From Pseudomonadota bacterium (GTDB taxonomy: Bacteria > Pseudomonadota > Gammaproteobacteria > Steroidobacterales > Steroidobacteraceae), in the NCBI GenBank assembly GCA_018241445.1, contig JAFEDT010000006.1, positions 186,001-250,000 on the forward strand: a stretch of DNA of 64,000 nt, read 5' to 3'. A model generated the notes under the pieces. The model saw only the letters and a list, made by a program, of their open reading frames with translations. It ran no database searches and was not told the DNA's origin. Positions within the stretch are counted from its first letter, which is position 1; every line of letters begins with the position of its first letter. Below are positions 40,073 through 48,718 of the stretch, one piece after another. Both the position numbers and the translations under genes were made by a program.

Positions 40073-41610
40073 AGAGCGCGGTCTTCGATCTGCTGGTGGT
40101 GGGCGGCGGCATCAACGGCGCCGGGATCGCGCGCGATGCCGCCGGGCGCGGCCTGCGTGTGCTGCTGTGCGAACAGGACGACCTGGCGGCGCATACCTCC
40201 TCCGCCAGCACCAAGCTGATCCACGGCGGCCTGCGCTACCTGGAGGAGCTGCATTTCGGGCTGGTGCGCAAGGCGCTGCGCGAGCGCGAAGTGCTGCTCG
40301 CCTGCGCGCCGCACATCATGCGCCCGCTGCGCTTCGTGATGCCGCACGACGCGCATCTGCGGCCCGCGTGGCTGCTGCGGCTGGGCCTGCTGCTGTACGA
40401 CCGCCTGGCGCCGCGGCAACGCCTGCCCGCCTCCGCGGCGCTCGACCTGCGCAAACACATCGCCGGCGAACCGCTGCAAAGCGGCTACCGGCGCGGCTTC
40501 GTCTACTCGGACGTCCAGACCGACGATTCGCGCCTGGTGGCGCTCAACGCCCTCGATGCGCGCGAGCGCGGCGCCGTGATCCTGACACACACGCGCTGCG
40601 AGCGGCTGACGGCCACGCGGGGGGCGTGGCTGGCGCAGCTGCGCGATGCGCGCGGCGCACGCGAAGTGCACGCGCGTGCCGTCGTCAACGCCACCGGGCC
40701 CTGGGCCGCCAGCTTCCTCGCGCAGGCCACAGACGTGCCGCCGCGCCACGCCCTGCGTCTGGTCAAGGGGAGTCATATCGTCCTGCCGCGGCTGTTCGCT
40801 CATCGCTTCGCCTACATCTTCCAGAACGAGGACCGGCGCATCGTGTTTGCCATCCCCTGGCAACATGACTTCACGCTGCTCGGCACCACCGACGTCGACT
40901 ATCACGGGGACCCTGCCGCGGTGCGCATTGAAGATGCCGAGACCGACTACCTCTGCACCCTCGCCAACCGCTACTTCCGCCAGAAAATCAGCGCCGCCGA
41001 CGTATTGTGGAGCTACTCCGGCGTGCGCGGCCTGCTGGGCGACGGCCATAGCGATGCCATGAGCGTCACGCGCGACTACCTGCTGGACCTGACACCTTCA
41101 CCGGCGCCGCTGCTGTCGGTGTTCGGCGGCAAGATCACCACTTACCGGCGCCTGGCGGAGGAAGCCCTGGCACGCCTGGCAGAACCGCTGGGCCACAACG
41201 CCGAACCGTGGACCGCGGGCACGCCACTGCCGGGGGGCGACCTGCCGCAGGGCAGCTTCGCCCGCTTCCTGCGCACAGTGGCGCGCCGCTACCCGTGGCT
41301 GCCGGAGCGCCTGCGGCTGCGCTACGCCCACGCCTACGGCAGCCGAATCGATCGCCTGCTGGGCGCCGCGCGCTCGCTCGCCGGCCTGGGACAGGAACTG
41401 ATGCCGCAGCTGTACGAGGCGGAAGTCCGCTACCTGCACCGCGAGGAGTTCGCGCGCAGCTCAGCGGACATCCTGTGGCGCCGCTCGAAGCTGGGACTGC
41501 TGCTTCCTGGTGCTGACACGGGCGCCCTGGATGAGTGGCTGAGACGGCAGGACGACCCATCGCCCTGGCCTGGCGATTCACCCGCGGTGACCGGGTCGGC
41601 GCCTGCGTGA
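40069..41610 (+). CDS. glpD: Aerobic glycerol-3-phosphate dehydrogenase
   Basis: FAD-dependent membrane-associated dehydrogenase (513 residues) oxidising glycerol-3-phosphate to dihydroxyacetone phosphate with electrons to ubiquinone. The FAD motif is LLVVGGGINGAGIARDAAGRG, then SSASTKLIHGGLRYLE, RGFVYSDVQTDDSRLV, LVKGSHIVLPRLF, LLGTTDVDYHGDP and LSVFGGKITTYRRLAE, all GlpD signatures. GTG 40069 overlaps the lpxL-like stop, and its own stop overlaps the next start (GTGA at 41607), so the trio is coupled. No other glp genes are present. Confidence 0.95.
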   Translation: MKSAVFDLLVVGGGINGAGIARDAAGRGLRVLLCEQDDLAAHTSSASTKLIHGGLRYLEELHFGLVRKALREREVLLACAPHIMRPLRFVMPHDAHLRPAWLLRLGLLLYDRLAPRQRLPASAALDLRKHIAGEPLQSGYRRGFVYSDVQTDDSRLVALNALDARERGAVILTHTRCERLTATRGAWLAQLRDARGAREVHARAVVNATGPWAASFLAQATDVPPRHALRLVKGSHIVLPRLFAHRFAYIFQNEDRRIVFAIPWQHDFTLLGTTDVDYHGDPAAVRIEDAETDYLCTLANRYFRQKISAADVLWSYSGVRGLLGDGHSDAMSVTRDYLLDLTPSPAPLLSVFGGKITTYRRLAEEALARLAEPLGHNAEPWTAGTPLPGGDLPQGSFARFLRTVARRYPWLPERLRLRYAHAYGSRIDRLLGAARSLAGLGQELMPQLYEAEVRYLHREEFARSSADILWRRSKLGLLLPGADTGALDEWLRRQDDPSPWPGDSPAVTGSAPA

Positions 41611-43358
41611 ACACGGCCACGCGCCCACTGCGCGGCCGCCTCGCGCTGGCCATACTGGTCGCACTGGCGCCCCTGTGGCTGGTCGGGATGTTCGGCCGCG
41701 GACTGTGGACCCCGGATGAGCCGCGCGAGGCAGACATCGCCTGGCGCATGAGCCAGCCCGGCGACCACGTCCTGCCGCAGCTCGCCGGCACGCCTTTCCT
41801 GGAAAAGCCGCCGCTGTCGTACTGGGTGTCAGGTGCGGCCATCGCCGCCTGGGGCGACACACCCGGCAGCGCGCGGGCCCCCAACCTGCTGTATGCCGCC
41901 GTTGGCACAATCGCTATCGCCGCACTGCTGCTGGCCCTGGGTGCCGGCGCCGCCGCCGCCCTGCCCGCCGCCCTGGTCGCGGGCAGCGCGGTCACCGCGC
42001 TGCGGGTCGCAATCTGGCTGGCGCCGGATGCGGCCCTGGTGTGCGGGAGCTCACTTGCCCTGCTGGGCGCATGGCGCGGCTATACCGCCCCACGCGGCCG
42101 CCGCAAAGCCTGGGCCTACGCACTCATGCACCTGGGGGCCGCTATGGGCTTCATGGCGAAGAGCGCGCCGGGATGGTTGCTGCCGGCCCTGACCCTGCTG
42201 GCACTGATGACCTGGGAGCGGCGCTGGCGTGAACTGGTCCGCTGGGAGCTGTATGCGGGCCTTGCGCTGCAGGTGCTGCTGATCGCGCCCTGGATTGCGG
42301 CGGTGGCGCACGCGCCTGAGGGCGAACAGTCGTTGCGCGCCCTGTTCTGGCACAACGTCGTCGGCCGCTTCACTCACGTGGCCGGCCCGCAGGCGCTCGA
42401 CTACACCACAGGTCATCCCAACTCGCCCGGCAAGTACCTGCTGGAACTGCCCGTCTACCTGCTGCCGTGGACCCTGCTCGTGATCGCTGCCCTGGCGCGG
42501 GCCTGGGGGCGCGTGCGCGGCAGTGCCGCCGGCGCCGTGCGCGCGACGGCCTGGCGCTTCGCGCTGTGTGCCTGCCTGCCGTTCCTGTTGCTGCTGTCGC
42601 TGGCAGCCACCGCGCGCGACATCTACATCGCGCCCGCGTTGCCGGGCTTCGCCCTGCTGGTGGGACTGTGGCTGGACGAACTCCGGCACCCGCCGTCGCG
42701 ACTGGACCGCCTGGCGCTCACCGGCACGCAGCTCCTGGCGGGTGTGATCGCAGGGGCATTGCTGGTGGGCCTGCTGGTGCTGGCATTGTCCGGGGAAGCC
42801 CCTGTGCCCGCGTGCGCCGGGGTGGCAATTGCCGTGGCGGTTGCGGCCGGCGTCGCCCTGCTGCGCGCACGCACTGCGCAGCGACAGGGACGCGCACCTG
42901 CCACAGTTGCCTGGACCTACAGTGCCTTCGCTGCCGCGGTCAGCTTGGGTGCGCTCGTGGTATTCCCGGTCATCGACCGTGGACAGGACCTCGCGGCCGT
43001 GGCGCGGCAGGTGCACGCCGATACCGCGCAGCAGTCACTGGCCCTGCTCGATCCCGACGAAACCACGGTGGCCATCCTCGATCATGGATTGCGGACCCCG
43101 TTCACCATACTGGCGAATGACGGCCGGCCGCCCGGCCCGGCCGTGTCAGAATGGTTCCTCGCCCGCGGCGCTCAGGCGCGGGTACTGGTGTTGCTGCCGG
43201 GTCGCGCGGGCGGAAGCCTGAGCCGCTGGAGCGGACATGCGGACACCCGGGGCGACGGCATCGCGGCACAACTGGAGCAGTCGGGGCGCGCGGTGATCGA
43301 GCGGCGTTACCAGCTTCCCCAGGGGCGGCGCTATGCGCTGCTTGCCCCACGGACCTGA
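41607..43358 (+). CDS. ArnT-like/PMT-family glycosyltransferase
   Basis: 583-residue polytopic membrane protein of the ArnT/dolichyl-mannosyltransferase-like GT83/GT39 type, which transfers sugars from undecaprenyl-phosphate carriers. The first periplasmic loop carries the signature GLWTPDEPREADIAWRM with the acidic catalytic motif, then GTPFLEKPPLSYW. About 11-12 helices follow, ending in a soluble C-terminal domain. GTG 41607 overlaps the glpD stop. The adjacent lpxL-like gene suggests lipid A modification, for example with 4-amino-4-deoxyarabinose or another sugar; no arn genes are nearby. Confidence 0.85.
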   Translation: MNTATRPLRGRLALAILVALAPLWLVGMFGRGLWTPDEPREADIAWRMSQPGDHVLPQLAGTPFLEKPPLSYWVSGAAIAAWGDTPGSARAPNLLYAAVGTIAIAALLLALGAGAAAALPAALVAGSAVTALRVAIWLAPDAALVCGSSLALLGAWRGYTAPRGRRKAWAYALMHLGAAMGFMAKSAPGWLLPALTLLALMTWERRWRELVRWELYAGLALQVLLIAPWIAAVAHAPEGEQSLRALFWHNVVGRFTHVAGPQALDYTTGHPNSPGKYLLELPVYLLPWTLLVIAALARAWGRVRGSAAGAVRATAWRFALCACLPFLLLLSLAATARDIYIAPALPGFALLVGLWLDELRHPPSRLDRLALTGTQLLAGVIAGALLVGLLVLALSGEAPVPACAGVAIAVAVAAGVALLRARTAQRQGRAPATVAWTYSAFAAAVSLGALVVFPVIDRGQDLAAVARQVHADTAQQSLALLDPDETTVAILDHGLRTPFTILANDGRPPGPAVSEWFLARGAQARVLVLLPGRAGGSLSRWSGHADTRGDGIAAQLEQSGRAVIERRYQLPQGRRYALLAPRT

Positions 43359-43371
43359 GGGTTGAACCCTC
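43357..43371. repeat. Inverted repeat between ArnT-like gene and permease
   Basis: GAGGGTT-G-AACCCTC, a perfect 7-bp-arm dyad that includes the last bases of the ArnT-like TGA stop. It is followed by three AGTTG repeats (43373-43390) before the permease ribosome-binding site. It could be an operator or a small hairpin. Confidence 0.5.
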
Positions 43372-43403
43372 GAGTTGCAAGTTGAAGTTGAAAGGCACCC
43401 GGC

Positions 43404-44819
43404 ATGACGGCGACCCCTGAACAACCCGGCGCGGACCTCGCACGCGGACTGCGCAACCGCCACATCCAGCTCATCGCCATCGGCGGCACCATCGGCGTGG
43501 GCCTGTTCCTGGGCTCGGCCCGGGCCATCCACAACGCCGGCCCCGGCCTGTTGCTGGCCTACGCTGTTGGAGGCGTATCGATCTTTTTCATCATGCGTGC
43601 GCTGGGCGAGCTGCTCACCTACCGCCCGGTCGCCGGATCCTTCGCCACCTACGCGGAGGAGTTCTGCGGTCCGTTCGCCGGATTCGTCACCGGCTGGTCG
43701 TACTGGTTCTGCTGGGTGGCCACGGCCATGGCGGAGGTCACGGCCATCGGCATCTACGTGCGCTTCTGGGCGCCGGACGTGCCGCAGTGGCTGCCGGCGC
43801 TGGTCGCACTCGCCGTGCTGTACGGCTGCAACCTGGTGGCCGTGCGTCTGTTCGGCGAGATGGAGTTCTGGTTTGCGCTGATCAAGATCATCACCATCGT
43901 CGCGCTCATCGCGGCGGGCCTGTTCGTGATCCTGACCCACGCCGGCCACCTGGGCTCCACCGCCGGCTTCAGCAATCTCTGGTCGCACGGCGGCCTGCTG
44001 CCCTTCGGGGTGGTGGGGGTGCTGCTGACACTGCAGATCGTGATGTTCGCCTACCAGGGTGTGGAGCTGATCGGCGTGACCGCCGGTGAGGCGCAGGACC
44101 CGCTGCGGGTGCTGCCGCGCGCCACCAACGGCATCATCGTGCGCATCCTGGTGTTCTACCTGGGTGCGCTGCTGGTGATCATGACCCTGGTGCCGTGGAA
44201 CTCGCTGCCGCCGGATGTCAGCCCGTTCGTGTATGTATTCAGCCAGCTGGGCGTGGCCGGCGCCGCCGCGGTGATCAACTTCGTCGTCGTAACCGCCGCC
44301 GCCTCGTCCTGCAACAGCGGCATTTTCAGCACCGGGCGCATGCTGTGGACCCTGGGACAGCGCGGCCAGGCGCCGCGTGTGTTCGCTACGCTCAATGCGC
44401 GCCAGGTCCCCGCCGCCGGCATCCATGCCTCCGCGCTGCTGATGCTGGTGGGTGTGGCGCTGAACTACACGGCACCGAAAGAAGTCTTCACCTGGGTCAC
44501 CAGTGTCGCGCTGATCGGCACGCTGTGGACCTGGGGCATCATCCTGGTCGCCCACAACCGATACCGGGCCGCGGTACGCGCGGGGCGGGTGCCGGCGGCG
44601 CCGTTCCGCATGCCGGGCGCTCCCTACGCCAACTGGGCCGTGCTGGCCTTCCTGGTGCTGGTGACCGCGATGCTGGCGCTCGATCATGACACGCGAGTGG
44701 CGCTGTACCTCGCGCCGGCGTGGTTCGGGCTGCTGGCGATCGGCTATCGCTTCACGCGCGCCCGGAGAGATTCGAACTCCCGACCCTCAGGTTCGAAGCC
44801 TGATGCTCTATCCAACTGA
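43404..44819 (+). CDS. APC-family amino acid permease (AAT/GABA-permease-like)
   Basis: 471-residue amino acid:H+ symporter with about 12 helices. Helix 1 has the AAT signature HIQLIAIGGTIGVGLFLGSA. Helix 3 and the loop after it contain GELLTYRPVAGSFATYAEEF, and PRATNGIIVRIL is characteristic of the AroP/LysP/GabP/CycA group. AAAGG precedes ATG 43404. The last about 21 codons run antisense through tRNA-Arg (44757-44830), so the tail (RDSNSRPSGSKPD and onward) is translated tRNA complement, which is unusual. Specificity is not determinable. Confidence 0.88.
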   Translation: MTATPEQPGADLARGLRNRHIQLIAIGGTIGVGLFLGSARAIHNAGPGLLLAYAVGGVSIFFIMRALGELLTYRPVAGSFATYAEEFCGPFAGFVTGWSYWFCWVATAMAEVTAIGIYVRFWAPDVPQWLPALVALAVLYGCNLVAVRLFGEMEFWFALIKIITIVALIAAGLFVILTHAGHLGSTAGFSNLWSHGGLLPFGVVGVLLTLQIVMFAYQGVELIGVTAGEAQDPLRVLPRATNGIIVRILVFYLGALLVIMTLVPWNSLPPDVSPFVYVFSQLGVAGAAAVINFVVVTAAASSCNSGIFSTGRMLWTLGQRGQAPRVFATLNARQVPAAGIHASALLMLVGVALNYTAPKEVFTWVTSVALIGTLWTWGIILVAHNRYRAAVRAGRVPAAPFRMPGAPYANWAVLAFLVLVTAMLALDHDTRVALYLAPAWFGLLAIGYRFTRARRDSNSRPSGSKPDALSN

Positions 44820-44830
44820 GCTACGGGCGC
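44757..44830 (-). tRNA. tRNA-Arg (anticodon TCG)
   Basis: 74-nt class I tRNA without encoded CCA. The acceptor stem is GCGCCCG/CGGGCGC, the D arm TAGCTCAGTTGGATAGAGC, and the anticodon stem TCAGG/CCTGA with loop CTTCGAA, giving anticodon TCG for CGN codons. The T arm contains GGGAGTTCGAATCTCTC. The discriminator is G. The next three bases on this strand are CGT, so CCA must be added by nucleotidyltransferase, unlike the tRNA-Leu in this window. It overlaps the 3' end of the permease gene on the other strand. Confidence 0.96.
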
Positions 44831-44841
44831 ACCGACACCGC

Positions 44842-44847
44842 ATTGTA
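44842..44847 (-). promoter_or_regulatory. -10 box of tRNA-Arg
   Basis: TACAAT on the minus strand, 11 bp before the mature 5' end, predicts start of transcription about 5 nt upstream of the tRNA. No good -35 is visible 17 bp further. Confidence 0.45.
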
Positions 44848-45261
44848 TCTGTCATGAACGGACAGTGTTGGCGCTAAATCAGGCCGCGCAGTGGGAATGC
44901 TCTTCGGCCCTCACTTAACAACCTGCTTCACAGTCTGTCAGGGATGCTGTTCGGACATGAGCTTGATTCCCTGTGGTTTTCCGCGCCGGACAAGTGGAAT
45001 GACACTGAACAGAATCGTTGAGTAAGCGTCAGGGATCACTCCACCTTCCCCGGGGCCATTCCCCGTGCCAGCCCATTGATTAAGCTGCTGCTGCGCCGCC
45101 CGTGAGGCTGCAAGACAGTGAAGCCGTTGCTGAACTGTCGCCCGGCGCACATCAACTTCCCCGCCCGCACCGATCCGACACAACCAACGCGCTGCGGCAA
45201 CTGCAGCCGCTGTCGCCAGCGGCGCCCTGCCGCTGCGCCCGCGACACGGGTATCGTGCGGC
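44848..45261. other. Gap of lower GC without a recognised gene
   Basis: About 410 bp between the tRNA-Arg promoter and tag. By hand count bases 44881-45060 are about 56% GC, clearly below the neighbouring genes. A minus-strand frame (44938-45423) is open but its N-terminal half is only tag antisense. Its last about 35 residues (GGVIPDAYSTILFSVIPLVR and a GKPQGIKLMSEQHP end) look protein-like yet match nothing I recognise. It could be a gene remnant; I do not call it. Confidence 0.4.
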
Positions 45262-45957
45262 ATGCCCAGCGCCCGCCGCACAGCCACAACCACCGCACGC
45301 CGCCTGGCGCCGCGGCGGCCGCAAGCCTCGGCACCGCGACAACCCCCCCGCTGTCTCTGGGTTGATCTGGACAACCCCCTGTACGTCCGTTACCACGATC
45401 GGGAATGGGGCCGGCCGGTGCATGACGACCGGCTGCTGTTCGAGATGCTGATCCTGGAGGGTGCGCAGGCCGGGCTGTCGTGGTCGACGATCCTCGCGAA
45501 GCGGGCGGGTTACCGCCGCGCCTTCGCCCGCTTCGACCCGCGCGCGGTGGCGCGCTTCGATGCACGCCGGCGCGCCCGGCTGATGCGCGACGCCGGGATC
45601 GTGCGCAACCGCCTGAAGATCGACTCCACTGTCGGCAACGCCCGGGCTTTCCTGGCCGTACAGCGCGAATTCGGCAGCTTCAGCCGCTATCTATGGGCCT
45701 TCACCGACGGCCGACCGCTCCTGAACCGGCCCCGTCCGGGCACAGTGCCAGCGCGCACCCCTCTCAGCGACCTCATCTCACGCGACCTGCGGCAGCGGGG
45801 CTTTCGCTTCGTGGGATCCACCATCGTCTACGCCTTCCTGCAGGCGGTGGGGGTGGTCAACGACCACTCCCGTGGCTGCCACCTCTGCCCTCCGGCGGCC
45901 CCGCGCCGCCCGCCCCGGCGCCGCCTGCGGCCTCGCGCCCGCCGCCCAGGACCCTGA
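45262..45957 (+). CDS. tag: DNA-3-methyladenine glycosylase I
   Basis: Base-excision glycosylase removing 3-methyladenine. The core begins RCLWVDLDNPLYVRYHDREWG (about residue 38), with LEGAQAGLSW, DAGIVRNRLKI, RGFRFVGSTIVYAFLQAVG and VNDHSRGCHLC. The zinc ligands (first Cys, HD His, NDH His and GC Cys) are conserved. ATG 45262 is the closest in-frame start, leaving about 38 residues of Arg/Pro/Ala-rich N-terminal extension absent from E. coli Tag. The C-terminus is also Arg/Pro-rich. The frame is open further upstream to 45118, so the true start is uncertain. Confidence 0.88.
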   Translation: MPSARRTATTTARRLAPRRPQASAPRQPPRCLWVDLDNPLYVRYHDREWGRPVHDDRLLFEMLILEGAQAGLSWSTILAKRAGYRRAFARFDPRAVARFDARRRARLMRDAGIVRNRLKIDSTVGNARAFLAVQREFGSFSRYLWAFTDGRPLLNRPRPGTVPARTPLSDLISRDLRQRGFRFVGSTIVYAFLQAVGVVNDHSRGCHLCPPAAPRRPPRRRLRPRARRPGP

Positions 45958-46056
45958 AAACCCTGGGGCCGCGCCGGGCCCGGCTCAAAAACTGGCCTTG
46001 GCGGTCCGGGGCCTCTTAATATAGGCGCCCTTTTCCCTTCGCCCAGGATCATCAGG

Positions 46057-46431
46057 ATGAAAGCACTGCTCCCAACAGCGGCGGCCCTCGCACTGTTCGC
46101 CGCGGCCGCGGCCCACGCCGACTGCACCTACCCCACCGCACCGGACAAGATTCCCGACGGCGCCACGGCCACCCTCGAGCAGATGGTCGAGGGCCAGAAG
46201 GCGGTCAAGGCCTACGACAAGGCGATCAATGATTACGTCGCCTGCGTAGACAAGGACGTGGACGACAGGATCGCCGCGGCCGGCGACAAACTCAAGCCCG
46301 AGCAGAAGGCTGACATGCAGAAGGTCGCGGCCCAGAAGCACAATGCCGCCATCGACCAGGACCAGGAACTGGCGGCCCGCTTCAACGAGCAGATAAAGGT
46401 ATTCAAGGCGAAAGCCGCCGACAAGAAGTGA
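46057..46431 (+). CDS. Small exported hypothetical protein
   Basis: 124-residue protein with a clear signal peptide (MKALLPTAAALALFAAAAAHA, cleavage after HA-D). A mature helical domain rich in Lys, Asp, Ala and Gln follows, with only two cysteines (C23 and C63), possibly disulfide-linked. The middle (residues 40-70, MVEGQKAVKAYDKAINDYVACV) looks amphipathic. I do not recognise a named family, though it has the look of a conserved periplasmic protein. ATG 46057 follows AGGATCATCAGG. It ends 7 bp before moeA and may be cotranscribed with the molybdenum cofactor genes. Confidence 0.75.
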   Translation: MKALLPTAAALALFAAAAAHADCTYPTAPDKIPDGATATLEQMVEGQKAVKAYDKAINDYVACVDKDVDDRIAAAGDKLKPEQKADMQKVAAQKHNAAIDQDQELAARFNEQIKVFKAKAADKK

Positions 46432-46438
46432 CGCCGGT

Positions 46439-47641
46439 GTGCTGACACCGGCAGAAGCGGACGTCCTCATCGGGCAGCACCTGCAGTGCCTGCCCATCGA
46501 GTCCTTGCCGCTGGCGCAGTGCGCGGGGGCCGTGCTGCGCGAGAACATCTACGCCGAGCGTGATCACCCGCCTTTTGACCGGGTGGCGATGGATGGCGTC
46601 GCCATAGACAGCCGGGCGGTCGAAGATGGCGCGCGCACGCTGCGGGTGCAGGCCACACAGGCCGCCGGGGATGCGCCCCTCTCCCTGCGGTCTCCGGGCG
46701 ACTGCATTGAGGTGATGACCGGCGCGGTGCTGCCCGCGGGCTGCGACTGCGTGATCCCGGTGGAAGACCTGCAGGCGCAGGAAGGCCGGGTGACACTGGG
46801 CGCTGGAGCGCGCATCGGCGCGTGGATCAACGTCCACCGCCGCGGCAGCGACACACGCCAGGGTACGCTCCTGGTGCAGGCGGGCAGCAGCCTGCGTGCC
46901 CCGGAAATCGCGATTGCCGCGTCCGCCGGCATGGCGCGTATCCGCGTCAGTTCCCAGCCCATGCTGGTGGTGATATCGACCGGTAACGAGCTGGTGGAGC
47001 CTGGCGAGCCGCTGCTGGACCACCAGGTGCGGCGCTCGAACACCTACGGCATCGTCGGCAGTCTGCGCGAACATGGTTTCCAGCGCGTCGCCGACGACCA
47101 TATCCCCGACGATCCGCAGGCGCTGCAGGACCGGCTGCATTTCCATCTGCAGACCCATGACGTACTGATCCTGTCGGGCGGTGTGTCCATGGGCCGCTTC
47201 GACCTGGTGCCACAGGCACTCGAGCGTTTGGGTGTGCGCACGGTGTTCCACAAGGTGGCGCAGCGGCCCGGCAAGCCCCTGTGGTTCGGGGTCGCACCCT
47301 CGGGCGCCGCGGTTTTCGGCCTGCCGGGCAATCCCGTCTCCACCCTGGTGTGCTTCATGCGCTACGTGCTGCCGGCGCTGCGCGGTAGCCTGGGCCGCAG
47401 CAGCGTCGACCCGGAACGCCTCGCCCTGGGCGAAGCCGTGACAGTGCAGCCACCGCTCACCCACTTTCTGCCCGTGCGCTGCCAGCAGGACGACTGGGGC
47501 CGCACCTGGGCGCTGCCCGCCCCGACCAACGGCTCCGGGGACTTCACTTCCCTTGCCGCCACGGACGGCTTCGTCGAGCTGCCGCCGGGCCCCAACACCT
47601 ACGCCAGGGGCTTCGTGACGCGTTTCTTCCGCTGGAGCTGA
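46439..47641 (+). CDS. moeA: MoeA, molybdopterin molybdenumtransferase
   Basis: Inserts molybdate into adenylylated molybdopterin. The 400-residue protein has FDRVAMDGVAI, VMTGAVLPAGCDCVIPVED, VVISTGNELVEPGEPL, LSGGVSMGRFDLVP and VFGLPGNPVSTLVCF, covering all conserved MoeA motifs including the catalytic Asp/Ser loop. GTG 46439 has weak Shine-Dalgarno. First recognisable gene of the moeA-moaA-moaC-mobA-moaD-moaE cluster; the stop is immediately followed by the moaA GTG. Confidence 0.95.
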   Translation: MLTPAEADVLIGQHLQCLPIESLPLAQCAGAVLRENIYAERDHPPFDRVAMDGVAIDSRAVEDGARTLRVQATQAAGDAPLSLRSPGDCIEVMTGAVLPAGCDCVIPVEDLQAQEGRVTLGAGARIGAWINVHRRGSDTRQGTLLVQAGSSLRAPEIAIAASAGMARIRVSSQPMLVVISTGNELVEPGEPLLDHQVRRSNTYGIVGSLREHGFQRVADDHIPDDPQALQDRLHFHLQTHDVLILSGGVSMGRFDLVPQALERLGVRTVFHKVAQRPGKPLWFGVAPSGAAVFGLPGNPVSTLVCFMRYVLPALRGSLGRSSVDPERLALGEAVTVQPPLTHFLPVRCQQDDWGRTWALPAPTNGSGDFTSLAATDGFVELPPGPNTYARGFVTRFFRWS

Positions 47642-48718
47642 GTGCGCATAATGGCGGATATGGCCGACACGCTCGCAGCCACCATCCCCCTGGGCGCCAG
47701 TCCCCGCCCCCGCGACACGCTGGGCCGCGGCATGCGCGACCTGCGCATCTCGGTGATGGACCGCTGCAACTTCCGCTGCCCGTACTGCATGCCGCGGGAG
47801 ACCTACCACGAGCAGTACCGTTTCCTGGGCTCGCAGGAACGCCTGTCGTTCGCGGAGATCGTGCGGCTGGCGCGGCTGTTCGCGCGACTGGGTGTGCGCA
47901 AGCTGCGCCTGACGGGCGGTGAGCCGCTGCTGCGCGCCAACCTGCCGGAACTGATCGGCGACCTGACCGCGATCCCGGGCGTGGAAGACGTCGCCCTCAC
48001 CACCAACGGCATTCTGCTGGGACGCTACGCCGATGAACTGAAGGCCGCCGGCCTCAACCGCGTCACGGTCAGCCTGGACAGCCTCGACCCACAGGTATTC
48101 GCGCGCATGAGCGGCGGCATGGGGGGCGTCGAGGACGTCCTGGCCGGCATCGAGCACGCACTGCGGGTGCAGCTGACGCCGCTGAAGATCAACGCGGTGG
48201 TGCAGCGTGGCGTCAACGATCACACCGTGCTGGCGCTGCTGGAGCGCTTCCGCGGCACCGGCGTCACCGTGCGCTTCATCGAGTACATGGACGTCGGCAA
48301 CCGCAACCACTGGCGCTCCGACCTGGTGGTGCCCTCGCAGCAGCTGCTGCAGCAGATCGGCGCGCGCTGGCCGCTGCAGCCGCTGTCCCCCGCCTACCGT
48401 GGCGAGGTGGCATCGCGTTACGCCTTCACCGACGGAGCCGGCGAAGTGGGCTTCATCTCCTCGGTATCCCAGCCGTTCTGCGGTGACTGCACGCGCGCGC
48501 GCCTGTCCTCGGACGGCGCCCTCTACACCTGCCTGTTCGCGACCCACGGTACCAGCCTGCGCGACCCGCTGCGCGGCGGCGCCAGTGACGAGGCGCTCCT
48601 GGACGCCATCCGCAACGTCTGGCTGGGCCGTACCGACCGCTACAGTGAACTGCGCGCGCGGCTTCGCGGTGAAGAACACCCGCAGCCCAAGGTCGAGATG
48701 TTCTACATCGGCGGCTGA
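47642..48718 (+). CDS. moaA: MoaA, GTP 3',8-cyclase
   Basis: Radical-SAM enzyme that, with MoaC, converts GTP to cyclic pyranopterin monophosphate. The 358-residue product has the SAM cluster CNFRCPYC (C42, C46, C49), [19 protein letters not shown] and the C-terminal substrate cluster [14 protein letters not shown]...C. It ends with the conserved GG. GTG 47642 directly follows the moeA stop; ATG 47651 or 47660 are alternative starts. The stop overlaps the moaC ATG (TGATG). Confidence 0.95.
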   Translation: MRIMADMADTLAATIPLGASPRPRDTLGRGMRDLRISVMDRCNFRCPYCMPRETYHEQYRFLGSQERLSFAEIVRLARLFARLGVRKLRLTGGEPLLRANLPELIGDLTAIPGVEDVALTTNGILLGRYADELKAAGLNRVTVSLDSLDPQVFARMSGGMGGVEDVLAGIEHALRVQLTPLKINAVVQRGVNDHTVLALLERFRGTGVTVRFIEYMDVGNRNHWRSDLVVPSQQLLQQIGARWPLQPLSPAYRGEVASRYAFTDGAGEVGFISSVSQPFCGDCTRARLSSDGALYTCLFATHGTSLRDPLRGGASDEALLDAIRNVWLGRTDRYSELRARLRGEEHPQPKVEMFYIGG

